64,000 nt of DNA from Salinibacterium sp. SWN167 (GTDB lineage Bacteria > Actinomycetota > Actinomycetes > Actinomycetales > Microbacteriaceae): NCBI RefSeq assembly GCF_015864665.1, contig NZ_JADYWU010000001.1, forward strand, positions 1,984,001-2,048,000. The letters run 5' to 3'. The notes below the pieces were generated by a model. That model was not told where the DNA came from. It saw only the letters and a program-made list of their open reading frames with translations, and ran no database searches. The translations under genes and the position numbers were made by a program. Shown here one piece after another: positions 17,246 to 25,210 of this stretch (positions within the stretch are counted from its first letter, which is position 1; every line of letters begins with the position of its first letter).

Positions 17246-17824
17246 CTAGGCCGCGGCACCGGCAGCTGTTGCCTCCGGCACTTCGATGAGCTGCCCCGTG
17301 GCGACGTCGTAGAGATAGCCATAGACCGGAATACCGCTCGGAACCAGAGGGTGAGCCTTGATTCGGGTGACGTCTTCGAGCACGCTCTCCGCCTGGTCGG
17401 CGATGGTGAGCCAGTCAATATATTTGGCTTCGGCCGAGCCAGGACCGGTGCCCACGTCTTCGAATCCGGCCTCGCCCAAAGCAGCGGCCTCAAGGCTGTT
17501 GGCCAAGAGCCCGCGCATGACGTCGTCGGTGAAGAACTGCATCCCGCAGTTGGTGTGATGAATCACGAACCACTCCTTCGTGCCGAGGAGTTTGTACGAA
17601 ATCACGAGCGATCGAATGGCGTCGTCGGATGCGCGTCCTCCCGCATTGCGGATGACGTGCGCGTCACCCTCACTCAGTCCGGCGTATTGTGCAGGGTCGA
17701 GGCGCGCATCCATGCACGTAAGGATCGCGAAGCCACGAGCCGGCGGCAAAGCGAGTTCGGATTTGTCGCCAAAGTTTTCGGCATAGGCGGCGTTGGCGGA
17801 GAGAACTTCGTCGAGCACTGACAT
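17246..17824 (-). CDS. Beta-class carbonic anhydrase
   Basis: A 192-residue beta-carbonic anhydrase with all zinc ligands visible: Cys37 in TCMDARLD (with the catalytic Asp39-Arg41 pair), His90 and Cys93 in HHTNCGM. It interconverts CO2 and bicarbonate in the cytoplasm. The ATG at 17824 is preceded by CGAAGGAG, an excellent ribosome-binding site; an upstream in-frame start would add 49 residues of non-family sequence. It diverges from the phosphatase gene at 18037. Confidence 0.93.
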   Translation of the reverse strand: MSVLDEVLSANAAYAENFGDKSELALPPARGFAILTCMDARLDPAQYAGLSEGDAHVIRNAGGRASDDAIRSLVISYKLLGTKEWFVIHHTNCGMQFFTDDVMRGLLANSLEAAALGEAGFEDVGTGPGSAEAKYIDWLTIADQAESVLEDVTRIKAHPLVPSGIPVYGYLYDVATGQLIEVPEATAAGAAA

Positions 17825-18036
17825 GGTGCGCTCCTTCGTGGGTTCGGGGTTGGTGACGGATGTCGTTGACACGTCGCGAGCATAATCACCGATCCCGGGT
17901 AGCAGCCCATTATGTCGCCACGCTGCAGAGCGGCGGCTCACCGCCAGCTTTCTGTGGAGGCGCGCGAACATCCGAATTCGCCGTGATCCGTGGCTCTACT
18001 CTGGCCGACACCGCGACTGCTCCGTATGCTGAGGAA

Positions 18037-18774
18037 ATGACAACACTTGCGTGGGATGGCTATATCAATGCTCGAGATTTGGGCGGCTTTCCCACGGCGT
18101 TATCACGCAGCGGAGTGACAGCAGCGGGTCGAATTGCTCGCGGACCGCGCCGGGAGCGGTTGACCGCGGCCGGGTGGGATGATGCCCGGGCCTGGGGTTT
18201 GGCATCCGTTGTTGATCTCCGCTGCGAGCACGAGGTCGGCCCTGGTGAGGGCGATCACGTGATTTCTGACGCGGCACTCGATGGCATCACAATCGTCAAC
18301 GCCCCCACTGAAGATCAGAACGATTCTGAGTTCTGGGAGACCTGCGCCCCCATCCTCGACTCCCCCGAATACTGGCAGCACAACTGGCGGTTGCAACCCC
18401 AACTAGTGCTTGGCGCCCTCGAAGCAATTGCGTCGTCACAACCGGGAACACTGGTGCATTGCAGCGCGGGGCGCGATCGCACCGGGATGATCAGCGCGCT
18501 CCTTCTGGGCAATGCGGGGGTTGATCCCGCCGCCGTCGCCGCCGACTATGCAACCTCCGTGCACGCGATGGCCGTCGTCGAGCAGCTTGCTCCCGGCGCC
18601 GAGCCAGAAGAGATTCGCTCACCCGCTGAGGTGGACGAGTGGATGCGCGACAAACTTCCCATTGTTCGTGACACTGCCACGCGAACCCACGAGGTCTTCG
18701 ACCTGCTCGGTGTCTCGATCGCGACGCGTTCGGCACTGCGCAGGCTGCTGATCGCCGAGCAGCCCACGCACTAG
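18037..18774 (+). CDS. Tyrosine-protein phosphatase (PtpB/LipA-like DSP family)
   Basis: A 245-residue protein with the P-loop HCSAGRDRTGM: nucleophile Cys142 and Arg148. The N-terminal NARDLGGFPT and VVDLRCEHEVG segments are typical of the Y_phosphatase3/PtpB family, which includes secreted and cytosolic tyrosine and phosphoinositide phosphatases. No signal peptide is visible when the ATG at 18037 (RBS GAGG) is used. Its genomic neighbours give no substrate clue. Confidence 0.9.
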   Translation: MTTLAWDGYINARDLGGFPTALSRSGVTAAGRIARGPRRERLTAAGWDDARAWGLASVVDLRCEHEVGPGEGDHVISDAALDGITIVNAPTEDQNDSEFWETCAPILDSPEYWQHNWRLQPQLVLGALEAIASSQPGTLVHCSAGRDRTGMISALLLGNAGVDPAAVAADYATSVHAMAVVEQLAPGAEPEEIRSPAEVDEWMRDKLPIVRDTATRTHEVFDLLGVSIATRSALRRLLIAEQPTH

Positions 18775-18789
18775 GCCGGCGGTCGCTGT

Positions 18790-19773
18790 TTAGGGCGTCT
18801 CCGGAACTTCCGGCGGTGCGGCCGGTGCGGGTGCCGGTACATTTCGGTGCCGACCGGGTTGCGGTTTCTGGTGTCCCATTTCGCCTCCGATGCGGCCGCC
18901 AAACGGCCGACCGTGGTCGGCGTATTCTTCGCGGAAGAACCCGAGGCGCCACTCACCCATTTCCATTCGCGCGCCCGTTCTCAGCGTGCGTGCGCCGGGA
19001 TCCTGCCCTGTGAGCGGGCGCGATCCGCCACCGACGGCACCGATGGCGTGGAGCACGTACTCATCGTCGTCATCGTGGCGGATTTCGGCGTGGATTGGCT
19101 CCAGGCCGGGAAGCTGCAGGTCCGCGGCAGAAGACGATCCAATAGTGGTGACTTCTGATCGCAGCTCGAACTCTCGCGGCATCTGGCCGTTCCAGTTTTC
19201 GGAGCCCACGACAAAGAACAGTCGAGGTCGCCCCGCGCCCGCCGTGTAGTGCGTCGTGGTGATCTGTTTGCGCACAAACCGATCGAACGTCGGCACCAGC
19301 GGCAGCAGCGTGCTTGGCGGAAACTGCATTTCGGATGCCGTCGCCGCGCCGGCATCACGACGCCGCAGCAGCGGCGCAATCGCCGCGCGACTCCCCAGCG
19401 AAATGTACGGAGAGCCAGTGAGCACTCGTTGCGCGACCGAAGGCTTGATCGCCCCGACACGAGCGATGAGACCGAGCGGCCCTGAGAGCGCGACGGTAAG
19501 CCCGCGGTCAGCCAAGACTTTGGCCACGCTACGCACGTCTTTGAGCTTCACCGTTCGCGCTTGAAGGAACAGCTCCGGCTTGCTTGAAAATACTTCGATG
19601 TCCATTCCGCTGGCAGTGATGGTCCCCGTCATCTTCTCGGTCTCGAGCGGCGCGGCTCCAGGCTCACCGCTGCCTGATGACGCGTCATCCGCATCGTCAC
19701 GTATCGGTTCGATGAGAGAGAACGCTAGATCGATGTCGAGCCTCGTTGGAGTACTCGTCGTTGAAGTACTCAT
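18790..19773 (-). CDS. FHA domain-containing protein
   Basis: A 327-residue protein. Residues about 190-285 form an FHA phosphothreonine-binding domain: EVTTIGSSSAADLQLPGLEP, IHAEIRHDDDDEYVLHAIG and the later RTLRTGARMEMGEWRLGFFREE. The N-terminal 180 residues are an uncharacterised domain (DIEVFSSKPELFLQARTVKL, GLIARVGAIKPSVAQRV) and the C-terminus is a disordered Pro/Ala-rich tail. It starts 2 bases after the 87-residue gene at 19776, so the two form an operon. FHA domains read Ser/Thr kinase signals, but no kinase gene is nearby. Confidence 0.85.
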   Translation of the reverse strand: MSTSTTSTPTRLDIDLAFSLIEPIRDDADDASSGSGEPGAAPLETEKMTGTITASGMDIEVFSSKPELFLQARTVKLKDVRSVAKVLADRGLTVALSGPLGLIARVGAIKPSVAQRVLTGSPYISLGSRAAIAPLLRRRDAGAATASEMQFPPSTLLPLVPTFDRFVRKQITTTHYTAGAGRPRLFFVVGSENWNGQMPREFELRSEVTTIGSSSAADLQLPGLEPIHAEIRHDDDDEYVLHAIGAVGGGSRPLTGQDPGARTLRTGARMEMGEWRLGFFREEYADHGRPFGGRIGGEMGHQKPQPGRHRNVPAPAPAAPPEVPETP

Positions 19774-19775
19774 CG

Positions 19776-20039
19776 TTACGGGGCGGTCGGTTCGGAGCCG
19801 GATCCTTCACTGGTGGTCACTCTCAGAGTGCCGTTGAGTTTCCACGTTGCGCGAGGCGCATCCTGGCCAACGTCGCGGGGAACTTCGACCGTCATGTCGA
19901 TGAAGTTGTAGTCGATGACAGCACTGCGGCCGGTGAGATACGACCACATCTCTTTGCCAAGATCTGTCCAGTCTTGGATGTTGTGGGCGTCGGGGCCGGC
20001 AGCGTTGTCGGAGGCGGCGGGGCTAGTGAGATCAGACAT
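19776..20039 (-). CDS. Small protein co-expressed with the FHA protein, unknown function
   Basis: An acidic 87-residue protein with a disordered N-terminus (SDLTSPAASDNAAGPDAHN), a short central domain (WTDLGKEMWSYLTGRSAVID, FIDMTVEVPRD, ATWKLNGTLRVTTSEG) and a flexible end. It contains no recognised domain. The ATG at 20039 follows AAGGAAGAAACC, which acts as the ribosome-binding site. It is separated from the FHA gene by two bases, so a shared function is likely. The frame is open further upstream but includes a hairpin at 20073-20100. Confidence 0.7.
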   Translation of the reverse strand: MSDLTSPAASDNAAGPDAHNIQDWTDLGKEMWSYLTGRSAVIDYNFIDMTVEVPRDVGQDAPRATWKLNGTLRVTTSEGSGSEPTAP

Positions 20040-20072
20040 GGTTTCTTCCTTTTCGCTCGCGTGTGAGGAATC

Positions 20073-20100
20073 GGGCAGCCATCGTGTTCGGTGGCTGCCC
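20073..20100 (-). terminator. Hairpin between the 153-residue membrane gene and the FHA operon
   Basis: Arms gggcagcca and its complement form a perfect 9-bp stem with a 10-base loop, 100 bases after the membrane gene that stops at 20200 and 34 bases upstream of the 87-residue gene start. It is either the terminator of the former or a 5' leader hairpin of the latter. No T-run follows. Confidence 0.5.
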
Positions 20101-20199
20101 ACTGTAATGTCACGATAATCGTGTACCCCAGACGGGGGAAGAGTTGCGGCTCAGGTCACGGCATACTCACTGGGAAGGTCGGCGTGCCGCGCTGACGAA

Positions 20200-20661
20200 T
20201 TAGGCGAGCTGGCGCGGAGCAGCCGCAGGAATAAGCAGGCGGGCTGTGACGACGATGAAGACGATCAGCAGTACGAAAGTGCTGCCGTCTGCTGCGATGT
20301 AGAAGTAGTGCCAGAGTGAACCGCCGACATCGGTGCCGGCGACCACGGCATCAGTGCGGGCATTGAGCGGCGGGCGGATCACCAGTATTTGAGTGAGCAG
20401 CACCGCCCACAAACCAGCGAGCAGTCCCCACTGTAGGCGCGTCGCACGCGGTCGGATCATGGCGAGAGTCAGCAACGCAGCGAGAACCAGCGCGGTGGTG
20501 TTCATCGCGTAGAACACGAGACGCCCAATGCCGAGCCCGAGCTCAAGAGTGATTCCGGGCGCCTGAAACTTGAGCGGCGTCTCGAGGAACGAAATGCCGA
20601 TGATCAGGCCAAGCCAGATGGCGGGGATGACAAGACGGAGGGTGAGGCTCGTGCGGTGCAT
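20200..20661 (-). CDS. Four-helix membrane protein, unknown function
   Basis: A 153-residue protein with four hydrophobic segments (LVIPAIWLGLIIGISFLETPL, LVFYAMNTTALVLAALLTLAM, GLLAGLWAVLLTQILVI, DGSTFVLLIVFIVVTARLL). The pattern ETPLKF in helix 1 and RPPLNARTDAV after helix 3 resembles small actinobacterial membrane proteins of the DUF4149-like kind, but I cannot confirm a family. It is alone in its transcription unit. Confidence 0.65.
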   Translation of the reverse strand: MHRTSLTLRLVIPAIWLGLIIGISFLETPLKFQAPGITLELGLGIGRLVFYAMNTTALVLAALLTLAMIRPRATRLQWGLLAGLWAVLLTQILVIRPPLNARTDAVVAGTDVGGSLWHYFYIAADGSTFVLLIVFIVVTARLLIPAAAPRQLA

Positions 20662-20753
20662 GCTTCCAATTTATCGGAGGTGTGCACGCCAGTGTCGTGC
20701 CTGCGAGGAGAAGCTGACGCGGTACGCCGTTACGTGGGTGCGTGGGCGCGCCT

Positions 20754-21326
20754 CTACGCTGCGGAGCGGTTGCTCCCGCGTCCGACCAGCCCGGCGCGCA
20801 CGAGCAGCATGTAGAGCTGGCAGCCAAGGCAGTAGTCGAACACCGAGTTGAGAAACGCCGCGATGAACGCGAATGCCGCGGCAACGACGAGAGCGTAGGG
20901 CACGGCGGCGAGGTGCAGCACAACACCGATGACCGTGACGAACAGGCCGACGCCCTGCGAGAACGTGGGCGGGGCTGGGTTTTCGAAGTGACTCGGTGCG
21001 CTCAAGCGCGGACGAATCGCCGCCTTGAAGAACAGACCGTAGGGGTGACGCTGGATGCCCGCGAAAGCGCCCAAAGCAAACAGCGCCGTGATGGCGCTCA
21101 GGAGAAGGAACGCGGTCTGGGTGGCGCGCTCGGCGAGTGTTGCCGGAAGCGCTGCGGCACCATCGAGGCCCAGGCCGATCACCGCGAGCAGCAGCACAGC
21201 GGTGATCGCAGCGCCGAAACGAGGACCACGTGGATCGATGCCGGCCTGGCCGGGCTTCGCCGCGAGGGCAGCTTTCGACGCGGAGAGCTCAGCCGCTCCG
21301 GCGGCGTTCGTGTGGGGCGTAGTCAT
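20754..21326 (-). CDS. DUF4395 membrane protein
   Basis: A 190-residue membrane protein with the DUF4395 pattern: GIDPRGPRFGAAITAVLLLAVI at the start of the domain, QRHPYGLFFKAAIRPRL in a cytoplasmic loop and a C-terminal CLGCQLYMLLVR, where the CxxC near residue 168 could be redox active. Proteins of this family are very often encoded next to thioredoxins, as here (gene at 21393 upstream in the same direction, 66 bases away), which suggests electron transfer across the membrane. The exact partner reaction is not known. Confidence 0.82.
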   Translation of the reverse strand: MTTPHTNAAGAAELSASKAALAAKPGQAGIDPRGPRFGAAITAVLLLAVIGLGLDGAAALPATLAERATQTAFLLLSAITALFALGAFAGIQRHPYGLFFKAAIRPRLSAPSHFENPAPPTFSQGVGLFVTVIGVVLHLAAVPYALVVAAAFAFIAAFLNSVFDYCLGCQLYMLLVRAGLVGRGSNRSAA

Positions 21327-21392
21327 AGGAGTTGCTCTCTGTGCGGGCGAGGCGGGGGCTGGCGTGCGGTGGAAGGGTGCGGTAACTCGTCG

Positions 21393-21857
21393 TTAGACGA
21401 GCGCGGGGGTGAGCATCCGGCCCAGTTCCGCACGGAGGTCGTTGATCTTGGGGGCTCCGCCGATGCGGGCGTGCAGTTCGTCGTTGCCGTCGAGGATGAA
21501 CGTGGTTGGCGACTGCAACAGATTGAAGCGGCTGGCGAGCTCGGGACGTGAAGTGACGTCGACCTCGACGTGAACGACTGAGCCAGTTCCATCATCGAGT
21601 TCAGCGGCCAGGGCGCTCAGCTGGGTGTGGACCGTGGGGCAGATCGCGCAGGCTGCGGTGGAGAACTGAAGCAGGGTGACGCGGCTGCCGAATGGGGCAA
21701 CACCGTCGATCACGATGCGATGTTCTTCGGATGCGACGGTCTCGCTTGTGGTGGGCGTGCGTTTGATTCGTCCAGTGCGGGCGCGCCAGACCAGCCCTAA
21801 CACGGTAGACAAAACCACCAAGCTGACAAGCACGGATGCGGTTTCCACAGTATTCAC
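21393..21857 (-). CDS. Membrane-anchored thioredoxin-family protein
   Basis: A 154-residue protein with an N-terminal membrane helix (VLVSLVVLSTVLGLVWRA) and a thioredoxin fold carrying the redox pair Cys70-Ala-Ile-Cys73 in STAACAICPTV and the cis-proline in LQSPTTFIL. The unusual CAIC active site differs from the classical CGPC. The topology places the domain after one helix and a basic stretch (RARTGRIKR), which would favour the cytoplasmic side. It is followed by the DUF4395 membrane gene, its likely redox partner. Confidence 0.82.
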   Translation of the reverse strand: MNTVETASVLVSLVVLSTVLGLVWRARTGRIKRTPTTSETVASEEHRIVIDGVAPFGSRVTLLQFSTAACAICPTVHTQLSALAAELDDGTGSVVHVEVDVTSRPELASRFNLLQSPTTFILDGNDELHARIGGAPKINDLRAELGRMLTPALV

Positions 21858-22082
21858 CTCGTTATCGTATTTTCGGGCTGATCACACCGCCGATTTGTGA
21901 CGGCTCATTACGCGTAATCATTGCTCGAAAAGTGCGGCGACCCTTCGCAACCATTCGGCATTGAGCGGATGTCGCAATAGACGCCAGTGTGGTGTGTAAC
22001 CGTGTTATCGAACCCGATATTCCATCGCGGCTCGCTGAATTTCCCGGTGCTGTTTACCATTCCCTTCAGCTCGAACCCACAA

Positions 22083-22109
22083 GGGCCGCGAGCGAGATGC
22101 TCACGGCCC
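22083..22109 (-). terminator. Hairpin after the catabolic SDR gene
   Basis: An inverted repeat GGGCCG-GAGC / GCTC-CGGCCC with one mismatch and a 5-base loop lies 13 bases after the stop of the SDR gene at 22123 and probably ends the long leftward transcript of the catabolic block. The rest of the gap from 21858 to 22082 holds no convincing coding sequence. Confidence 0.5.
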
Positions 22110-22122
22110 GAAAGGTGCACTG

Positions 22123-22881
22123 TTAGAGTCCGCGCTTGGACCCTCCATCAATCACTATATTTGTGCCGTTGACGTAAGAAGCTGCGGGGGAAACCATAAA
22201 TGTTGCGACTTTGGCAAACTCTTCTGTTGTGCCCAATCGGCCCGCCGGTATCGCGGCGTTGCGCTTCCGCGACACCTCAGGGTTGGCGGCATCGAGCTCA
22301 AGCGTTCGCGACGTCTCGATTCGTCCGGGTACGAGTCCGACGGTACGCACCCCTGTTCCGCTGAGCTCGTCAGAAAGAGTCTTCAACGCCATCGCAAGGC
22401 CAGGCCGGAATCCGTTGGAAAGCGCGATCCCTGGAATCGGAGAGTACACGCTGCCCGACAGCACAATTCCGATGCAGCTTCCGCTCGTCATCACTCCGGC
22501 TGCTTCCCGAGCCAGTCGCAAGGGGCCGAGGAATACGCTCTCGAAGGCAGCCCTCCACTGGTCATCATCCGCAGCACGAACGCCACCGGAGGGCGGACCG
22601 CCGCCGCTGAGAATCAACCCGTCGAGGGAACCCCACTCATCCATCGCCGCTGCAATGAGGCGGGACGCTGAATCCGCGTCAGTGAGGTCAGCAGCCACCC
22701 CGATCACGCGACCCGGGTGATCTGCGCCAAACTTCGCCACGGCAGCATCCACGCGTGACTGGTCGCGCGAAGAGATGACCACTTTCGCGCCCTCTGTTAG
22801 GAGCTGCGTCGCGCATGCCTCCCCCAGCCCGCTCGTCGAGCCTGTCGTTATATATACTCGCCCTGAAAGCCCTAAATCCAC
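22123..22881 (-). CDS. SDR-fold oxidoreductase lacking the YxxxK pair
   Basis: A 252-residue protein with a clear SDR cofactor motif (TTGSTSGLGEA, residues about 12-22), ISSRDQS after beta-2 and the C-terminal SPAASYVNGTNIVIDGGSKRGL. The region that should hold YxxxK instead reads SNGFRPGL, so Tyr is replaced by Ser and Lys by Arg; the preceding Ser (LSGSVYSP) remains. Such SDRs form a recognisable divergent group whose catalysis is not settled. It is the last gene of the leftward catabolic block and lies 39 bases after the hydantoinase-like gene. Confidence 0.82.
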   Translation of the reverse strand: MDLGLSGRVYITTGSTSGLGEACATQLLTEGAKVVISSRDQSRVDAAVAKFGADHPGRVIGVAADLTDADSASRLIAAAMDEWGSLDGLILSGGGPPSGGVRAADDDQWRAAFESVFLGPLRLAREAAGVMTSGSCIGIVLSGSVYSPIPGIALSNGFRPGLAMALKTLSDELSGTGVRTVGLVPGRIETSRTLELDAANPEVSRKRNAAIPAGRLGTTEEFAKVATFMVSPAASYVNGTNIVIDGGSKRGL

Positions 22882-22920
22882 GTCTTTACTCCTTCTTGTT
22901 GTCTGGCGCTCATCGCCAAT

Positions 22921-24261
22921 TCAGTTCACGCCGGAACGGCTGCTGCGTCGCGAACCGCGAATGAAACGACCGCCACCGATGGACTGAGCGTTGCCTTCGC
23001 TTACGACGAGCTCCCCGCGCCGGAATACCTGCTCAATCTGGCCGCTGAGCGATCGCCCTTCATAAGGCGTGTATCCAGCGGCGTCGTGAAAAAGTCCGGA
23101 ACTCAATGATTGCGTCGCCATGGGATCAATCGCGATGATGTCCGCGTCGTAGCCGACTCCGATCGATCCTTTGCCGTCAAGGCCGAAAATTCGTGCTGCA
23201 GAGCTCGACAACATCTCCACGGCCCGGTGTCGCGGGAGCCAGGCGTCGGGGCCGATTGCCGCGTCAATGATGAGCGGCACCATAGCTTCCAGCCCGGGCA
23301 GTCCCGCCTTCGCACCCGCGATCGAATCCACCGGCTTTGACCGTGGGCCATGCCCACAGTGGTCGCTACCCAAGGTATCGACAGAACCCGCTACTGCGGC
23401 GCTGCGCATGAAGTCACGGTCCTGCCGCGGACGAAGCGGCGGCAGGACGAATCCTTGTCCTCCGGGCGGCGCCTGATCTACATCGAGGAATAGATAGTGA
23501 GGGCACGTCTCAACGTAAAGCTCGGTGCCGTTCTCGCGAGCAGCTGTCCCCGCACGCATGCTGGCCTCACACGAGGTGTGCACAATATAGAGGGGCGATT
23601 CGACAGCGCGGGAGACCACCGCGGCAGCATTCACTGCAGCGGCTTCGATCGCGGGCGATCTCCACTGGTTAATCTCGGAGGCAGAGCCTTGTGATCCGAA
23701 TCCAGCTGCGAACAATTCGTCAACAACGTCGCCGAGTTCAGCGTGCACTAGCGTTAGCAGCCCAGCCGCTTTCGCCTGCGACAGCGCGGTCGCTAGCTCC
23801 CCCAAACTGCTCTGTATCGATTTGTCGGGGTGAGCCAGGAACACCTTAATCGACACAGCCCCGGCCGCCGCTGCAGCCGCAATATCACTCGTCGAACGAG
23901 CACGGTCCCAGCGAACGTGTGCCGCGAAGTCTGCGGTTCCCCCCTCGCTTTCGCGAATCATCCGAGCGATCGCGTCGGGGGTGGATTCATCAGCATTCGG
24001 ATACAGCTGATTCGCGATGGTCGTCACCCCGCCGTGGACGGCAGCTTGCGCGACCGTGGCAAATGTTTCGTCGTGAATGGGATGCACGTGGGAATCAATG
24101 CATCCAGGCATTAGCTCGAGCCCGTCAAGATCGATGACATTCCCCGTCGTGGCGGAGCCTGCAGCCGCGATATCTACGATCACGCCGTCACTCACGGTGA
24201 TGTCTAACGCGCCCGCTGTCGGATCGGTGAACAGTCGCGCCCCTCTTAGCACATCAGGCAT
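22921..24261 (-). CDS. Dihydroorotase/hydantoinase-type amidohydrolase
   Basis: A 446-residue member of the cyclic amidohydrolase group. Metal ligands are visible as His58-x-His60 in GCIDSHVHPIH, a probable carboxylated Lys in AVSIKVFLAHPDK (about residue 150), His in CPHYLF and the catalytic Asp region TLGSDHCGHGP. Enzymes of this group open cyclic amides: dihydroorotate, hydantoins, allantoin or dihydropyrimidines. The ATG at 24261 overlaps the end of the DapA-like gene by 8 bases, so they are co-translated. The substrate is probably the imported ring compound or its derivative; which one is not shown by the sequence. Confidence 0.85.
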   Translation of the reverse strand: MPDVLRGARLFTDPTAGALDITVSDGVIVDIAAAGSATTGNVIDLDGLELMPGCIDSHVHPIHDETFATVAQAAVHGGVTTIANQLYPNADESTPDAIARMIRESEGGTADFAAHVRWDRARSTSDIAAAAAAGAVSIKVFLAHPDKSIQSSLGELATALSQAKAAGLLTLVHAELGDVVDELFAAGFGSQGSASEINQWRSPAIEAAAVNAAAVVSRAVESPLYIVHTSCEASMRAGTAARENGTELYVETCPHYLFLDVDQAPPGGQGFVLPPLRPRQDRDFMRSAAVAGSVDTLGSDHCGHGPRSKPVDSIAGAKAGLPGLEAMVPLIIDAAIGPDAWLPRHRAVEMLSSSAARIFGLDGKGSIGVGYDADIIAIDPMATQSLSSGLFHDAAGYTPYEGRSLSGQIEQVFRRGELVVSEGNAQSIGGGRFIRGSRRSSRSGVN

Positions 24262-25159
24262 TCTGCGCCCGCAGACCGAGAACATCCACAAGCTCGCCGA
24301 GCTCCTTCACCGTAATCTGATCGATCGGTCGGGACGGCTTGCGGGCGAGCGGGGTGGAGATTACCCCGCGCTCGAAGAAGAGCTGCTTGCGGATCGCCAC
24401 TCCACCGACGCCGAGCTGAGCCTCGAATCGGATGATCGGGAGATACTCGTGGAATAGGCTCCGTGCGCCATCATGATCGCCGCTGTCGTAGCGTTCACAG
24501 ATCTGCACAAGAAGTTCGGGGAACGCAAAGCCAGTCATGATTCCCACAGCCCCACGACCAAGCTCCTCGTAGAGGCTGATTCCGCCTAGTCCGCCAAAAC
24601 AGAGCATGTCAGGGGCGTTCTCGCGCACCACGGTGACCTTGGGTGGGCTCGGTGCTTCCTCGATCTTCGCCGCAAAAATGCCGTCGACTTGTGCGACCTC
24701 ACCAAAGAACCAACCGGGCATTTTGACCCCCGTGGTCACTGGCTCGTCTTGCACGACAACGGGAAGTCCGGTGGCTGCCACTGCTCGATAGTGCTCAACT
24801 AGAGAAGCGTCGACCGCGCTGTTGCGGGGCGGAGCCATCATCGCCGCGTTCGCGCCAGCGGCGATCGCCGCGTTCGCTCGCTCACGCGCCACCACGGTCG
24901 ATTCCGAGGTGATACCGGCGACAACGTTGAGCCGGTCGCTCGCTGCCGATACATAGGCTCGAAGTACCTGATCGCGTTCCGTATCGAGAAGCTTGTGGGA
25001 CTCCCCCATGATTCCTAGCGGTACGACGGCACTGCAGCCGGCGGCCACGGCGGCCTCCACGATGTTGTCGATTCCGGCGAAGTCAACCTGCTCTTCAGCG
25101 TCGAAGGGAGTCAACGCGATGTGCGCGACCCCGGTGAGTTCAAAAATGTCTTGTCTCAT
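24254..25159 (-). CDS. DapA-family lyase/aldolase with divergent active-site motifs
   Basis: A 301-residue (beta/alpha)8 protein of the dihydrodipicolinate synthase/N-acetylneuraminate lyase superfamily. The Schiff-base lysine is likely Lys165 in FAAKIEEAPSP. The usual GTTGE is GIMGE (about 49-53) and the YNxP motif carrying the catalytic Tyr is QDEP (137-140), so it is neither a true DapA nor NanA. It likely cleaves or dehydrates a keto acid from the pathway encoded around it. It is followed with an 8-base overlap by the hydantoinase-like gene. Confidence 0.85.
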   Translation of the reverse strand: MRQDIFELTGVAHIALTPFDAEEQVDFAGIDNIVEAAVAAGCSAVVPLGIMGESHKLLDTERDQVLRAYVSAASDRLNVVAGITSESTVVARERANAAIAAGANAAMMAPPRNSAVDASLVEHYRAVAATGLPVVVQDEPVTTGVKMPGWFFGEVAQVDGIFAAKIEEAPSPPKVTVVRENAPDMLCFGGLGGISLYEELGRGAVGIMTGFAFPELLVQICERYDSGDHDGARSLFHEYLPIIRFEAQLGVGGVAIRKQLFFERGVISTPLARKPSRPIDQITVKELGELVDVLGLRAQNA

Positions 25160-25210
25160 AGCGTTCTCCTTGTGAGTCTTTTCGAATCGTCAACGGCCGA
25201 CGACGAGTGT

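Noticed and set aside
20742-21551. 269-codon plus-strand frame opposite DUF4395 and thioredoxin genes
   Set aside because: Glu/Arg/Gly-rich shadow frame opposite two convincing membrane and redox proteins.
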